DNA of 64,000 bases, taken from contig NZ_CP064686.1 in NCBI RefSeq assembly GCF_023100905.1, forward strand, positions 4,960,001 to 5,024,000, given 5' to 3'. The notes beneath the pieces were generated by a model that was given only the letters and a program-made list of their open reading frames with translations, was not told where the DNA came from and searched no databases. The position numbers and the translations under genes were made by a program. The number at the start of each line of letters is the position of its first letter. Position 1 is the stretch's first letter. Source of the DNA: Bradyrhizobium sp. 4 (GTDB taxonomy: Bacteria > Pseudomonadota > Alphaproteobacteria > Rhizobiales > Xanthobacteraceae). This document shows, one piece after another, positions 16,548 to 26,080 of the stretch.

Positions 16548-17750
16548 GTGGCGCTCTCCCGAACAATTGTCATCGCCGGTGCCGGCATAGGTGGACTGAC
16601 GGCTGCGCTTGCGCTCGCGGCCCGCGGCTTCCGCATCGTCGTACTGGAAAAGGCCGAGCGGCTCGAGGAAGTCGGCGCCGGTCTGCAACTCTCTCCCAAT
16701 GCCAGCCGCGTGCTGGTCGAGCTCGGCCTCACCGAGCGCCTCAAGCTGCGTGCCGTGATCCCGGAGGCGGTCTCGATCATGAGTGCGCGGGCCGGCGGCG
16801 AACTCTTGCGCATGCCGCTGGGAGAAGCCGCCGCCGCGCGCGCCGGCGCCCCCTATTGGGTGGTGCACCGCGCCGACCTGCAATCCGCACTCGCCGGCGC
16901 AGTCTCCGACCATCCCGATATCGATCTGAAACTCGGCGCGACCTTCGAAGACGTCGCGCCTCACGCCAAGGGGCTGACGGTCGTCCATCGCAGCGGCACG
17001 ATCCGGCGCAGCGATCTCGCCAGTGCGCTGATCGGCGCGGACGGCATCTGGTCGACGGTGCGCCAGCATCTCTTTCCCGAGGTGCAGCCGCGCTTCTCCG
17101 GGCTGATTGCCTGGCGCGGCACGCTCGATGCCACGCAGCTGCCGAAGGACTACACCGCGCGCCGGGTCCAGCTCTGGATGGGCCCGAATGCCCATCTCGT
17201 CGCCTACCCGATCGCGGGCGGACGCCAGATCAACGTGGTCGCGGTGCTGCCGGGCACCTGGAACAGACCGGGCTGGAGCACGCCCGGCGATCCCCTCGAG
17301 GTGATGGATGCCTTCGCCGCGCCGCGCTGGCCGCCCGCGGCGCGCATGATGCTCGCCACGGTCGATAGCTGGCGGAAATGGGCGCTGTTCGACGTGCCCG
17401 ACGACTGCCCCTGGAGCAAAGGCCCGGTCGCGCTGCTCGGCGACGCCGTGCATGCGATGCTGCCGTTTGCGGCGCAGGGCGCCGGCATGGCGATCGAGGA
17501 CGCCGCGGTGCTCGCGCAGCATTTGAGCCTTGAGATCGCCGAGAGCACCGCGGGCATCACAGCTGCGCTGAGACAATACGGGCGTACGCGCCAGACGCGC
17601 GTGCGGCGGGTGCAGCGGACCGCGCGGCAGCAAGGCCGCATCTACCATTTCGGTGGGCCGCTCGCATACGCGCGCGATCTTGCGGTCCGCGCCCTCGGCC
17701 CGGAACGCATGCTGGCACGGCAGGACTGGATTTACGGCTGGCGCCCCTGA
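16548..17750 (+). CDS. FAD-dependent monooxygenase (salicylate hydroxylase-like)
   Basis: 400 residues from GTG 16548. FAD motif GAGIGG is at 11-16, GADGIWSTVR at 163-172, and the GD motif GDAVHAMLPFAAQGAG at 298-313, whose LPFAAQGAG is typical of the salicylate/6-hydroxynicotinate monooxygenase group. It catalyses NAD(P)H- and O2-dependent hydroxylation of an aromatic ring; the substrate is not predictable. It follows the zf-CHCC gene by 19 bases and may share its transcript. Cytoplasmic. It is a different subgroup from the flavoprotein at 6247-7440. Confidence 0.9.
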   Translation: MALSRTIVIAGAGIGGLTAALALAARGFRIVVLEKAERLEEVGAGLQLSPNASRVLVELGLTERLKLRAVIPEAVSIMSARAGGELLRMPLGEAAAARAGAPYWVVHRADLQSALAGAVSDHPDIDLKLGATFEDVAPHAKGLTVVHRSGTIRRSDLASALIGADGIWSTVRQHLFPEVQPRFSGLIAWRGTLDATQLPKDYTARRVQLWMGPNAHLVAYPIAGGRQINVVAVLPGTWNRPGWSTPGDPLEVMDAFAAPRWPPAARMMLATVDSWRKWALFDVPDDCPWSKGPVALLGDAVHAMLPFAAQGAGMAIEDAAVLAQHLSLEIAESTAGITAALRQYGRTRQTRVRRVQRTARQQGRIYHFGGPLAYARDLAVRALGPERMLARQDWIYGWRP

Positions 17751-17765
17751 TGCGAGGCGCTGGTT

Positions 17766-18200
17766 TCAGCGCACTGCTCTTGTCGATTTCGGGCCAGGCT
17801 TGATCGGGCCAGGATTGGCCGCGGGCGCCGGCGCAGCGGCCGGCTTCTCTTCGGGCGGCGTTTCCCGGCACTTGTTGCGGCGCCAAGCGTCCTCGGCCAT
17901 CTGCGCCCGCCCGCGGACCGCGACGTAGTCGTTGCGATAGGCAAGCTCCGACACGACGGCGCCGCCCGCGCCGGTCTGTGCCTTGTCCATCAGCCTCTGC
18001 AACTCCATGGTGCGGCTAGCGAGCGACTTGCGCTCGCCTTCGAGCTGCTTGCAATCGTACAATTCGTACTTGCCGGGATCGGCAAACGCCGGAGCGACCG
18101 TCTCGCTCATGCCGGCGCAGCCGGACTGCGCGAAGCCGGTCGCGAGCAGCGCGGCGGCCACGCAGCACGTGCGCAGGCGATATTGGGTCAAAGCAGACAT
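17766..18200 (-). CDS. Lipoprotein-like exported protein, unknown function
   Basis: 144 residues from MSALTQYRLRT. A hydrophobic signal segment (about 11-24) runs into SGCAGM with Cys28. The lipobox is imperfect (Gln at -3), so lipidation is likely but not certain. The mature part is helical (YDCKQLEGERKSLASRTMEL) with a second Cys and a third in RRNKCRE, then a Pro/Ala-rich tail. An extension to 18389 is open but lacks signal-peptide character. It converges with the monooxygenase gene, 15 bases apart. Probably an envelope protein; function unknown. Confidence 0.7.
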   Translation of the reverse strand: MSALTQYRLRTCCVAAALLATGFAQSGCAGMSETVAPAFADPGKYELYDCKQLEGERKSLASRTMELQRLMDKAQTGAGGAVVSELAYRNDYVAVRGRAQMAEDAWRRNKCRETPPEEKPAAAPAPAANPGPIKPGPKSTRAVR

Positions 18201-18389
18201 CGAATCAAAGCTGACATGTCGGATGAATAGTCCCCGTCGATTGAGAATGCCTAAAGCAACAACACATGTCCGGATTGAGGCTTTGCCTTGTGCCGCCGGC
18301 TCGCCTAAGGAAGAACCGCCCCTCCGGCCTGCAAACGCCAATTCCAGACCGCCGGCAAGGGACTTAAGTGATTGATCTCGTTGGATCAA

Positions 18390-18478
18390 GCGGGCATGGC
18401 GGAATTGGTAGACGCAAGGGACTTAAAATCCCTCGGCGCGCAAGCGCTGTGCCGGTTCGACCCCGGCTGCCCGCACCA
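18390..18478 (+). tRNA. tRNA-Leu (anticodon UAA)
   Basis: The acceptor stem GCGGGCA (18390-18396) pairs with TGCCCGC (18468-18474), followed by an encoded CCA end (with discriminator A at 18475). The anticodon stem AGGGA/TCCCT encloses loop CTTAAAA, giving anticodon TAA. A long variable arm, as in class II tRNAs, and the T arm GCCGGTTCGACCCCGGC are present. It reads UUA and probably UUG leucine codons. No integrase or attachment-site duplication was found next to it. Confidence 0.97.
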
Positions 18479-18629
18479 CGAAAGCTGCGCGGAGGATCCC
18501 GCCGCGCGCCGCGACCGCGAGCGCTGATACCTCATCAATTCCTGTCTGCTCCTGCACCGCCTGCCAGCCATCCCGAATCATCGCTTGTGCAACGCAGCAT
18601 CGGGGTTAGACAAGGGCCTCAAATCAGAG

Positions 18630-19889
18630 GTGAGCTACTTGTCCGACGTCAATGCCGACGATTGGGTGTCCTCGGGACACCGCCCCATGGGTTTTCCCGA
18701 ATTCGTCATCGTGATCGCGTCGATCATGGCGCTGAATCCGCTTGCCATGGACATGATGCTCCCGGCGCTGCCCAATATCGGGGCGGCCTTCAACATCCCC
18801 GTCGCCAATCATCTTCAGCTGGTGCTGTCGACCTTCCTGATCGGCTTTGGCGCGGGCCAGTTCGTCATGGGACCGCTGTCGGATCGCTTCGGCCGCCGCC
18901 CGGTGCTGCTCGGCGGGATGGCGGTCTATGCGATGGCGAGCGTGCTGGCGATTGCCGCGCCGTCGTTCGAGACACTGCTGCTGGCGCGCGCACTGCAGGG
19001 CTTCGGCACCTCGGCGACGCGCGTGATCGCGACCTCGATCGTGCGCGACTGTTACGTCGGCCGCCGCATGGCGAGCGTGATGTCGCTTGCGATGATGATC
19101 TTCATCGCCGTCCCCGTAATCGCCCCCTCGTTCGGACAGGCGGTGCTGCTGGTGACGCAATGGCGCGGCATCTTCGTCGTGCTGATGCTCTATGGCCTGC
19201 TCGCGCTCGCATGGTCGGTGCTGCGGCTTCCGGAGACCCTGCCTGAGAGCGAACGCAGGTCGCTCGCGCCGGTCGACGTGCTCACGGCCTACTGGCAGAC
19301 CGTGACCCATCGCCAAACTCTCGGCTACGCGCTCGCCGCCGGCAGCGTCATGGGTGCGCTGTTCGCTTTCGTATTTTCGGCCCAGCAAGTGTTTGTCGGC
19401 ATCTATCACCTCGGCCATTATTTTCCGCTCGCCTTCGCCGCGATCGCGGCCGGCACCGCCATTGCCGGCTTCCTCAACGCAAGATTCGTCGGAACCCTCG
19501 GCATGCGCGTGATCTCGCACGGCGCGCTGACGCTCTACACCGCCGTGGCGGGTGTGATGCTGCTGACGGAAAGCCTCGGCGCGTTGCCGCTTCCCCTGTT
19601 CATGGTGCTCTCGGCGCTGATGATGTTCTCGTTCGGCATGATGGTCGCCAATTTCACCGCACTTGCCATGGAGCCGCAGGGCCACATCGCCGGCACGGCG
19701 TCCTCGCTCTACGGCTCGATCACCACGCTGATCGGCATCGCCGTCGGCATGGCGATCGGACAAAGCTTCGACGGCACGCTGCTGCCGTTCTCGGTCGGCT
19801 TCTTCGTGTCGTCACTCGCCGCGCTCGCGATCGTGCTGGTGGTGGAGAGGGGACGGCTGTTCAAGCCGCATCAGCGCGCCATCGGGTGA
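18630..19889 (+). CDS. MFS multidrug exporter, Bcr/CflA family
   Basis: About 419 residues from GTG 18630. Other in-frame starts (TTG 18585, ATG 18687) cannot be excluded. Twelve membrane helices are visible. Helix 1 carries the family motif MDMMLPALPNI, and the loop between helices 2 and 3 has GPLSDRFGRRPVLL, the MFS motif A. ARALQGFGTSATRVI matches motif C-like sequence of the 12-helix drug:H+ antiporters. It exports small hydrophobic molecules using proton motive force; the substrate is unknown. It stands alone downstream of tRNA-Leu. Confidence 0.88.
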   Translation: MSYLSDVNADDWVSSGHRPMGFPEFVIVIASIMALNPLAMDMMLPALPNIGAAFNIPVANHLQLVLSTFLIGFGAGQFVMGPLSDRFGRRPVLLGGMAVYAMASVLAIAAPSFETLLLARALQGFGTSATRVIATSIVRDCYVGRRMASVMSLAMMIFIAVPVIAPSFGQAVLLVTQWRGIFVVLMLYGLLALAWSVLRLPETLPESERRSLAPVDVLTAYWQTVTHRQTLGYALAAGSVMGALFAFVFSAQQVFVGIYHLGHYFPLAFAAIAAGTAIAGFLNARFVGTLGMRVISHGALTLYTAVAGVMLLTESLGALPLPLFMVLSALMMFSFGMMVANFTALAMEPQGHIAGTASSLYGSITTLIGIAVGMAIGQSFDGTLLPFSVGFFVSSLAALAIVLVVERGRLFKPHQRAIG

Positions 19890-19943
19890 GGAACTTCGCG
19901 GCGCTCACGATGTTGTACTGCAACAATTTGAAAAGGCGCTTCA

Positions 19944-20084
19944 ATGGAACCGAAACACCGTAAAGACCACGACGCCGCGGAGCGGGCGAAAACGGAACGC
20001 ACGCCGTCGAACGCCGAAACGACCGCCTTCACCGTGCCATTCGCGAGTGAAGGGCTCGAGCGGGTCCGCGACAGCCACTGTTGA
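19944..20084 (+). CDS. Possible 46-residue hydrophilic peptide
   Basis: ATG 19944 to TGA 20084 encodes MEPKHRKDHDAAERAKTERT, then a less charged half ending SEGLERVRDSHC. AAGG lies 8-11 bases upstream. It fills most of the gap between the MFS exporter gene and the convergent glycosyltransferase gene. No family is recognised, and a chance reading frame is quite possible. Confidence 0.25.
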   Translation: MEPKHRKDHDAAERAKTERTPSNAETTAFTVPFASEGLERVRDSHC

Positions 20085-20093
20085 GCAAGACGT

Positions 20094-21689
20094 CTATTCC
20101 GTTGCGCGCCTGCTGGCGCTGAAATCGTCGGCGACGCCCTCGGGTGCCGCGCCGCTTCCACGGGGCGGCACCATCAGCACAACCACTTCCCGCGTGAGAC
20201 CGGGCCGGCCCCATAGCTGCGCCTGGACCATAAATTCCCGTTTGACGAAGTGCCCGGCACGCCCGGCCACCCCGTCCATCCACCGGCTGCAATCATCCTG
20301 ATCGCGGAAGCAGAGCGCGGCCCAGCCGCGGTCCAGCGTCGTCTTGCCCGGCAAGCCCCCGGGATATTGATTCTCGAACGGCTGCACGTAGTGCGGGTGG
20401 TCCGGGCTGTAGAAGGCTAACGCGAAGGCCAGCGCATCGTCGCCGCTGACGGCGGCGAGCGGCTCGCCTGTCAGCTCGCGCCACTCGCGTGTCAATTCGC
20501 TGGCCGCCTCCGCATAGAAATTGCGCCCCTCCTCGTAACCGTGATCGTTGCGGTAGACGGCATGGATCGGCGCGGCGACGAGGACGGCCGTGAGCGCAAC
20601 GCCGGCCACGATCAAGGTGAGGTTGACGGTGTAAAAGCGCTCGATCGGATAATTTGTGCCGCAGACCACGAGAATGGCGAACAGAAACAATCCCTGCAAC
20701 GCCCAGAGCGACGGCAGATCGGTGCCTATCGCGAGCGAGACCAGGACCGGCAGCGCGATCGTGCCGACGGCAACGTAAAAGAGGAGCCGCAGGCCCGGAT
20801 TCATCGCCGCGAAATCGTCCGGAAACTGCTTCAGCCGCGTGCCAGCGATCAGCATCCAGCTGACGGCTGACACACTGATGGCCGCCAACAGCCCCAGAAG
20901 GAAGTTCCTGGCCTCACCGAGCGAGCTCACCGCAGTGCCGTTGGCATGGTTCAGCGCGTAGGTGAAGGTCGGTGCCCCCGTCGTGGCGAGCCAATGAACA
21001 TGCGGTGACAGCGCCGCAAGCCCGACGACGACCGAAATCCAGGGCGAGGCGGACGTGAAATAGACGCGTCGCGCCGGATGCGCCAGCGCGGCAAACGTGA
21101 AGCTCGCGACAAGGAAGATCGAATAATATTTGCCGGCCATGGCCAGCGCCGTCGTGACCCCCACGGCGATCGCCCACGACGCCGAGCGGGTCTCGAACGC
21201 GCGCAGGAAGCACCACGTCGCCAGCGGCCAGACGGCTAGCAGCACCGCATTGGCATTGAAGCGCTGGGCATGGAATTGATAGGCCGGCGTCAGCATCAGG
21301 AGCAACAGCACCAGGACGCGCTTGTGCCCCGTCACGAATTGCCGCGCGATCCGGTCGACAAAGACCAGCGCAAGCCCGGCATTGGTCATCGCCATCAATT
21401 GCAGCGACCACTCGCTGAGCGGAAAGATGGCGCTCCAGCTCGCGGCAACCCAGCCGGTCAATGGCGGATGCTTGGGGTAGCCCCACGCGAAATGCCGCCC
21501 CAGCGTCCAGGCCTCCAGCGTATCGGGGTGCAGACCGCCGCCGGCATAGGCGACCGCCAGATAGAGTGTCCAGATCGCGACGAAGCAGGCGATGAGAAGC
21601 GGCACGGCCCAGCCCGTCTCGACGCCATCGAGCCAACGCAGGAATGGGCGGCGCCATCGCGCCGGCGCGCGATCGGACCGTTCGGCCAT
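20094..21689 (-). CDS. GT39-like (PMT_2) membrane glycosyltransferase
   Basis: About 531 residues from ATG 21689; a start at 21761 is also open, and neither has a good ribosome site. The first external loop LHPDTLEAWTLGRHFAWGYPKHPPLTGW carries the acidic and aromatic residues typical of ArnT/PMT_2 glycosyltransferases. About ten membrane helices follow (about 30-395), then a soluble periplasmic C-terminal domain (about 400-531) with two Cys (ALCFRDQDDC). Such enzymes move a sugar from a polyprenyl-phosphate donor to lipid or protein. No polysaccharide genes flank it, so the acceptor is unknown. Confidence 0.85.
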   Translation of the reverse strand: MAERSDRAPARWRRPFLRWLDGVETGWAVPLLIACFVAIWTLYLAVAYAGGGLHPDTLEAWTLGRHFAWGYPKHPPLTGWVAASWSAIFPLSEWSLQLMAMTNAGLALVFVDRIARQFVTGHKRVLVLLLLMLTPAYQFHAQRFNANAVLLAVWPLATWCFLRAFETRSASWAIAVGVTTALAMAGKYYSIFLVASFTFAALAHPARRVYFTSASPWISVVVGLAALSPHVHWLATTGAPTFTYALNHANGTAVSSLGEARNFLLGLLAAISVSAVSWMLIAGTRLKQFPDDFAAMNPGLRLLFYVAVGTIALPVLVSLAIGTDLPSLWALQGLFLFAILVVCGTNYPIERFYTVNLTLIVAGVALTAVLVAAPIHAVYRNDHGYEEGRNFYAEAASELTREWRELTGEPLAAVSGDDALAFALAFYSPDHPHYVQPFENQYPGGLPGKTTLDRGWAALCFRDQDDCSRWMDGVAGRAGHFVKREFMVQAQLWGRPGLTREVVVLMVPPRGSGAAPEGVADDFSASRRATE

Positions 21690-21872
21690 CGCTTGGAATG
21701 CAAAATCGATCGGCACTGGAATCAAATGGAGGAAGGAAGGTGATGCGCAAGAACGGCACATCTAGTTCAGTACGGAAACAAATAGCAATGATTGGAAACT
21801 GGAAAAGATTGAAAACGTCCGCCTTCTCAGCCGGCGCAAGGTCGACAAAAGACTAAGATCGACAAACGACAA

Positions 21873-21898
21873 CGGCGCCGCTGATGACAGCGGCGCCG
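21873..21898 (-). terminator. Hairpin downstream of the binding-protein gene
   Basis: Perfect 10-base stem CGGCGCCGCT/AGCGGCGCCG with a 6-base loop, 35 bases after the stop of the reverse-strand substrate-binding protein gene. The T tract is interrupted (TTGTCGTTTGTC on the transcript strand), so termination is plausible but not strong. Confidence 0.5.
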
Positions 21899-21932
21899 CA
21901 TGATGATTCGGACGAAAGAAAGAGCCTTCGCC

Positions 21933-23540
21933 CTACTCCGACTTGTCGACGTTCCAGAACAGCGGGGTCGCGGGACCGTCGAGCACGCCGGTCAGCGATT
22001 TACGCCAGCCGCTCGGCAGGAGATACTGCCCCAGCGGGATGTAAATCACCTGCTCATAGGCTTCCTTCTGGATGTCAGCGGCGATCTTCTTCTGATCGTC
22101 GAGCGAGGCGGCGCGAACGAAGTCGTCCTTGAGCTTTTCGATCTTGGCGTTCTCGGCCCAGCCGAACCAGCCCTTCTTGCCCTGGCCGCCGATCGAGAGA
22201 TTGGCGATCGGGTTGGAAACGTCGGCCGCGACCCAGTTGGTGAAGAACATGTTCCAGCCGCCCTCCTTCGGAGGCTTCTGGCTGGCGCGGCGGCTCACCA
22301 CCGTCTGCCAATCGGTCGCTTGCAGGTCGACCTTGAAGCCGGCCTCGCGCAGCAACTGAGCCGCAACGATCGGCTGCGCCTTCAGCGTCGTGACATCGCC
22401 GGGGGCCATGATCACGATCGGGGTGCCGTCATAGCCGGACTCGGCGAGCGCCTTTTTGGCTTCTGCCATGCCGTTGCCCTTCACCAGGGTCTCGCCACCG
22501 ACCTCGGTCGCGAATGGCGTATCGCACACGAAGAAGGCGCCGCAGATCTTCTGATATTTGGCGTTGCCGACCAGCGCGTCGAGAACGTCCTTCTGGTTTA
22601 TCGCCAGAAAGGCCGCACGGCGCACTTTGACATTATCGAACGGCGGATAAAGGAAGTTCATCCGGCCGAGCGTCTGGAAGCCGAACGTGTTCGAGACCTC
22701 GATCGTGATCTCCTTGTTCGCCTCCAGCAGCGGCAGCATGTCGTAAGGCAGATTTTCCACGAAGTCGATGTCGCCCGACTGCAACGCGTTCACCGCGGTC
22801 TGCGAGTCCGGCATGGTGATCCACTCGACGCGGTCGACCTTCACCACCTTGCCGCCGGAGGTCCAGCTCGAAGGCTCCTTGCGCGGCACGTAATCGGTGT
22901 TCTTGACGTAGACCGCCTTCACGCCCGGCTGGAATTCCGACTGCACGAACTTGAAAGGACCCGAGCCGATCTGCTCGGGGATCTGCTTGTCCGGCGGCGT
23001 CTCGGCCAAGCGCTTCGGCATCATGAAGGCAACGCGGGAGGACGGCTTGCCGATCGAGTCGAGCACGAGGCCGTAGGGCTCCTTCAGCTTCAGCGTGATG
23101 CTCTTGGCATCGGTCGCCTCGATGCTCGCGGTGAAGTCGAGCAGTTTCTGGCCCATGCCATCGACTGCGGCCCAGCGCTTGAGCGAGGCAACGCAGTCCT
23201 CCGCCGTCACCGGCGCACCGTCATGCCACTTCAGGCCGTCGCGCAGCGTGAACGTGTAGGTGAGCTTGTCGTCGGAGATCTTCCAGTCCGCCATCTGCGG
23301 CTGGATCTTGAAGTTCGAATCGGGCGCCAAGAGCGTGTCGTAGATCATGTAGCCATGATCGCGCGTGATGTAGGCGGTGGTGAAGATCGGATCGATGATG
23401 CGCAGATCCGAATGCATCACCGCGGTGATGGTCTTGCCGGCCGCAAGCACCGGCGAGGCCAGTGCCGTCGAAAGCGCGACGACCGACAGCGCAAGTTTGG
23501 AGGCGAACGCGCGAGGCCCCCGGCGCATCAACTTAAACAT
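21933..23540 (-). CDS. ABC transporter substrate-binding protein, oligopeptide type (SBP_bac_5)
   Basis: 535 residues. The signal peptide (about 1-34, ending SPVLAAG) directs it to the periplasm. The family-5 lobes follow, with typical landmarks LRDGLKWHDGAPVTAEDC (about 100-117), GSGPFKF (about 192) and ADVSNPI. It binds peptides or similar solutes and hands them to the permeases at 25119-26968. It is transcribed away from an M20 peptidase gene across a 279-base divergent promoter region, so one regulator could control both. The real ligand is unknown; the nearby hydrolases suggest an amide-bonded compound. Confidence 0.93.
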   Translation of the reverse strand: MFKLMRRGPRAFASKLALSVVALSTALASPVLAAGKTITAVMHSDLRIIDPIFTTAYITRDHGYMIYDTLLAPDSNFKIQPQMADWKISDDKLTYTFTLRDGLKWHDGAPVTAEDCVASLKRWAAVDGMGQKLLDFTASIEATDAKSITLKLKEPYGLVLDSIGKPSSRVAFMMPKRLAETPPDKQIPEQIGSGPFKFVQSEFQPGVKAVYVKNTDYVPRKEPSSWTSGGKVVKVDRVEWITMPDSQTAVNALQSGDIDFVENLPYDMLPLLEANKEITIEVSNTFGFQTLGRMNFLYPPFDNVKVRRAAFLAINQKDVLDALVGNAKYQKICGAFFVCDTPFATEVGGETLVKGNGMAEAKKALAESGYDGTPIVIMAPGDVTTLKAQPIVAAQLLREAGFKVDLQATDWQTVVSRRASQKPPKEGGWNMFFTNWVAADVSNPIANLSIGGQGKKGWFGWAENAKIEKLKDDFVRAASLDDQKKIAADIQKEAYEQVIYIPLGQYLLPSGWRKSLTGVLDGPATPLFWNVDKSE

Positions 23541-23819
23541 AAAAATTCTCCTGACGTGAAACTGTTCAAAGGCAGGTTATTGATTGAGCATCCGGTTCGT
23601 TCTTTAGGCGAACTAACCTCATGCAATGCCTTTATCTTTTCGAGAGTTGCAGACAGTGCCGAGCGCGTCAATCCGGTTTCGCTGCAAGCCCAAGCGGCGC
23701 GCGCACGGGCTCCACAACGATCGGTTTGGCTCTACAACGCTCTCCGCCTGTCCTGCCCCGCGCCGATGCAATGCGCGTTCCATGTTCGGAAGCCCAAGAG
23801 ACATTGGAGAGACTTCGAG

Positions 23820-24950
23820 ATGAATCCAGCCAATCTTCCCTTCGATTCCGAAGCGATGCTCCAGGGCCTGCGCGGCTGGGTGGAATGCGAAAGCCCGACC
23901 TGGGACGCGAGCGCCGTGAACCGCATGCTCGATATCGCAGCGCGGGAGATGGCGATCATGGGTGCGACGATCGAGCGCATCGCCGGTCGCCAGGGCTTCG
24001 GCGGCGTGATCCGCGCACGCTTTCCGCATCCGAAGCAAGGCGAGCCCGGCATCCTGATCGCCGGACACATGGATACCGTCCACCCCACCGGCACCATCGA
24101 GAAGCTGAAATGGCGGCGCGAGGGCAGCAAGTGCTACGGACCCGGCATCTATGACATGAAGGGCGGCAATTATCTTTCGCTGGAAGCGATCCGCCAACTG
24201 GCCCGCGCCTCGTTCACGACGCCGCTGCCGATTACCGTGCTGTTCACGCCCGACGAGGAAGTCGGCACACCCTCCACGCGCGATATCATCGAGGCGGAAG
24301 CCGCGCGCAACAAATACGTGCTGGTGCCCGAGCCCGGCCGCGCTGACAATGGCGTCACTACCGGACGTTATGCCATCGCGCGTTTCAATCTCGAGGCGAC
24401 CGGCCGGCCCAGCCACGCCGGCGCGACCTTGTCGGCGGGCCGCTCTGCTATCCGCGAGATGGCGCGGCAAATCCTCGCCATCGACGCGATGACGGGCGAG
24501 GACTGCACGTTCTCCGTCGGAGTCGTGCACGGGGGTCAATGGGTCAATTGCGTTGCCACGACCGCCACCGGCGAAGCGCTCTCGATGGCCAAGCGCCAGG
24601 CCGACCTCGATCGCGGCGTCGAGAGGATGCTGGCGCTCTCCGGTACAACCAATGACGTCACCTTCAAGGTGACGCGCGGCGTGACACGTCCGGTCTGGGA
24701 GCCCGATGCCGGCACCATGGCCCTGTATGAAAAGGCGCGCGGGATCGCCAAGTCGCTCGGCGCAGAACTGCCGCATGCGAGCGCCGGCGGCGGCTCCGAC
24801 GGCAATTTCACTGGGGCATTGGGCATCCCGACTCTCGACGGCCTGGGCGTGCGTGGCGGCAACGGCCACACGCTCGAAGAGTATATCGAGGTTGAAAGTC
24901 TGGTCGAACGCGGCCGGCTGATGGCGGGGCTGCTCGCGACTCTGGAGTAA
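23820..24950 (+). CDS. M20 family metallopeptidase (carboxypeptidase G2-like)
   Basis: 376 residues from ATG 23820, with TTGGAGAG about 9 bases upstream. Zinc and catalytic residues are in place: H83 and D85 (AGHMDTVHP), bridging D112 (YDMKGG), general base E146 and E147 (PDEEVG), E171 (EPGRAD) and a late His near 350 (GNGHTLEE). Family members cleave C-terminal amino acids or N-acyl amino acids. No signal peptide, so it acts in the cytoplasm on imported substrate. It is the first gene of the forward run that continues with permeases and ATPase. Confidence 0.92.
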   Translation: MNPANLPFDSEAMLQGLRGWVECESPTWDASAVNRMLDIAAREMAIMGATIERIAGRQGFGGVIRARFPHPKQGEPGILIAGHMDTVHPTGTIEKLKWRREGSKCYGPGIYDMKGGNYLSLEAIRQLARASFTTPLPITVLFTPDEEVGTPSTRDIIEAEAARNKYVLVPEPGRADNGVTTGRYAIARFNLEATGRPSHAGATLSAGRSAIREMARQILAIDAMTGEDCTFSVGVVHGGQWVNCVATTATGEALSMAKRQADLDRGVERMLALSGTTNDVTFKVTRGVTRPVWEPDAGTMALYEKARGIAKSLGAELPHASAGGGSDGNFTGALGIPTLDGLGVRGGNGHTLEEYIEVESLVERGRLMAGLLATLE

Positions 24951-25118
24951 CGGCGCGAGCCACATCGCCAAAACCGGGCCAGATCACCGAAACAAGTTGA
25001 CCGCACTGCAAAAACGGTGGCCCGGATGGCATGGGAATTGCTGAAATGTTAGGCTGGTGGCAGAACCCCAGGCTCCAGCCGCTGTCTCCGATTTGACTCT
25101 AATCTGACGGGATCCAAC

Positions 25119-26060
25119 TTGCTCGGATATCTCCTTCGCCGAATTCTCGCCGCCGTGCCCGTGATGGGCGTGGTGGCGCTGTTCGTCTTCCTCCTGCTCC
25201 GCCTCACCCCGGGCGATCCCGCCGCGATTCTTGCCGGCGACAACGCCACGCCGGAGCGGCTCGAGCGCATCCGGACCTCGCTCGGCCTCAACGAGCCGCT
25301 GATCGTGCAGTTCATCACCTGGCTGAACAAGCTGCTGCATGGCGATCTCGGAACTTCACTCATCTCCAACCTTCCGGTGATGAAGATGATCGGCCAGCGG
25401 GTCGAGCCGTCGATCTCGATTGCGCTGTCGACCATCATCCTTGCCGTCATCGTCGCTGTTCCCCTGGGCGTGATCGCGGCCTGGAAGCACGGCACCTGGA
25501 TCGACCGCTTCGTGATGGGCCTGTCCGTGCTCGGCTTCTCGGTGCCGGTGTTCGTGGTCGGCTACATCCTGATCGAGGTCTTCGCGATCGACCTGCGCTG
25601 GGTGCCGGTGCAGGGCTTCCGCAGCATCTCGAACGGTTTTGGCCCGTTCTTCGAGCGCATCATCCTGCCCACCTGCGCACTGTCCTTTATCTACATCGCG
25701 TTGATCGCGCGCATGACGCGCGCGGCGATGCTCGACGTGCTCGGCGAGGACTACGTCCGCACCGCGCGCGCAAAAGGCATCAACGAAGTCGCCGTGATGA
25801 TGCGCCATGCGCTGCGCAACGCCGCCGTGCCCGTGATCACCGTGATCGGGACCGGCTTTGCGCTTCTGATCTCCGGGGTCGTCGTCACCGAGAGCGTGTT
25901 CAACATTCCCGGCATCGGCCGCCTCACGGTGGATGCGGTGCTGGCGCGCGACTATCCGGTGATCCAGGCGATGATCCTGCTGACGTCGCTGATCTATGTC
26001 GTCGTGAATCTCCTGATCGACGTCGCCTACACGCTGCTCGATCCCCGGATCCGGTACTAG
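25119..26060 (+). CDS. ABC transporter permease, DppB-like
   Basis: 313 residues from TTG 25119. Six membrane helices follow the family pattern (about 9-30, 98-122, 134-158, 178-198, 238-262, 285-305). RLTPGDPA in the first external loop and the EAA-type loop VRTARAKGINEVAVMMRHALRNA are characteristic of DppB/OppB. It forms the channel with the DppC-like partner 20 bases downstream. Confidence 0.93.
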   Translation: MLGYLLRRILAAVPVMGVVALFVFLLLRLTPGDPAAILAGDNATPERLERIRTSLGLNEPLIVQFITWLNKLLHGDLGTSLISNLPVMKMIGQRVEPSISIALSTIILAVIVAVPLGVIAAWKHGTWIDRFVMGLSVLGFSVPVFVVGYILIEVFAIDLRWVPVQGFRSISNGFGPFFERIILPTCALSFIYIALIARMTRAAMLDVLGEDYVRTARAKGINEVAVMMRHALRNAAVPVITVIGTGFALLISGVVVTESVFNIPGIGRLTVDAVLARDYPVIQAMILLTSLIYVVVNLLIDVAYTLLDPRIRY

Positions 26061-26080
26061 GGCTAAGGATAACAACAAGA

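Noticed and set aside
6247..17750. The two FAD monooxygenases as recent duplicates
   Set aside because: They share only the general flavoprotein motifs and belong to different subgroups.
18373..18390. TTGATC/GATCAA inverted repeat before tRNA-Leu as an FNR/FixK box
   Set aside because: The spacing between half sites does not match the TTGAT-N4-ATCAA consensus.
18390..18629. Integration site at tRNA-Leu
   Set aside because: No integrase, no duplicated tRNA 3' end and no foreign-looking genes follow it.
21900..23819. Very long open frame (about 640 codons) opposite the substrate-binding protein gene and running into the M20 gene
   Set aside because: It is the antisense of a clear SBP_bac_5 gene; high third-position G+C keeps the opposite frame open. 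The translated sequence is Arg/His/Leu-rich without domains.
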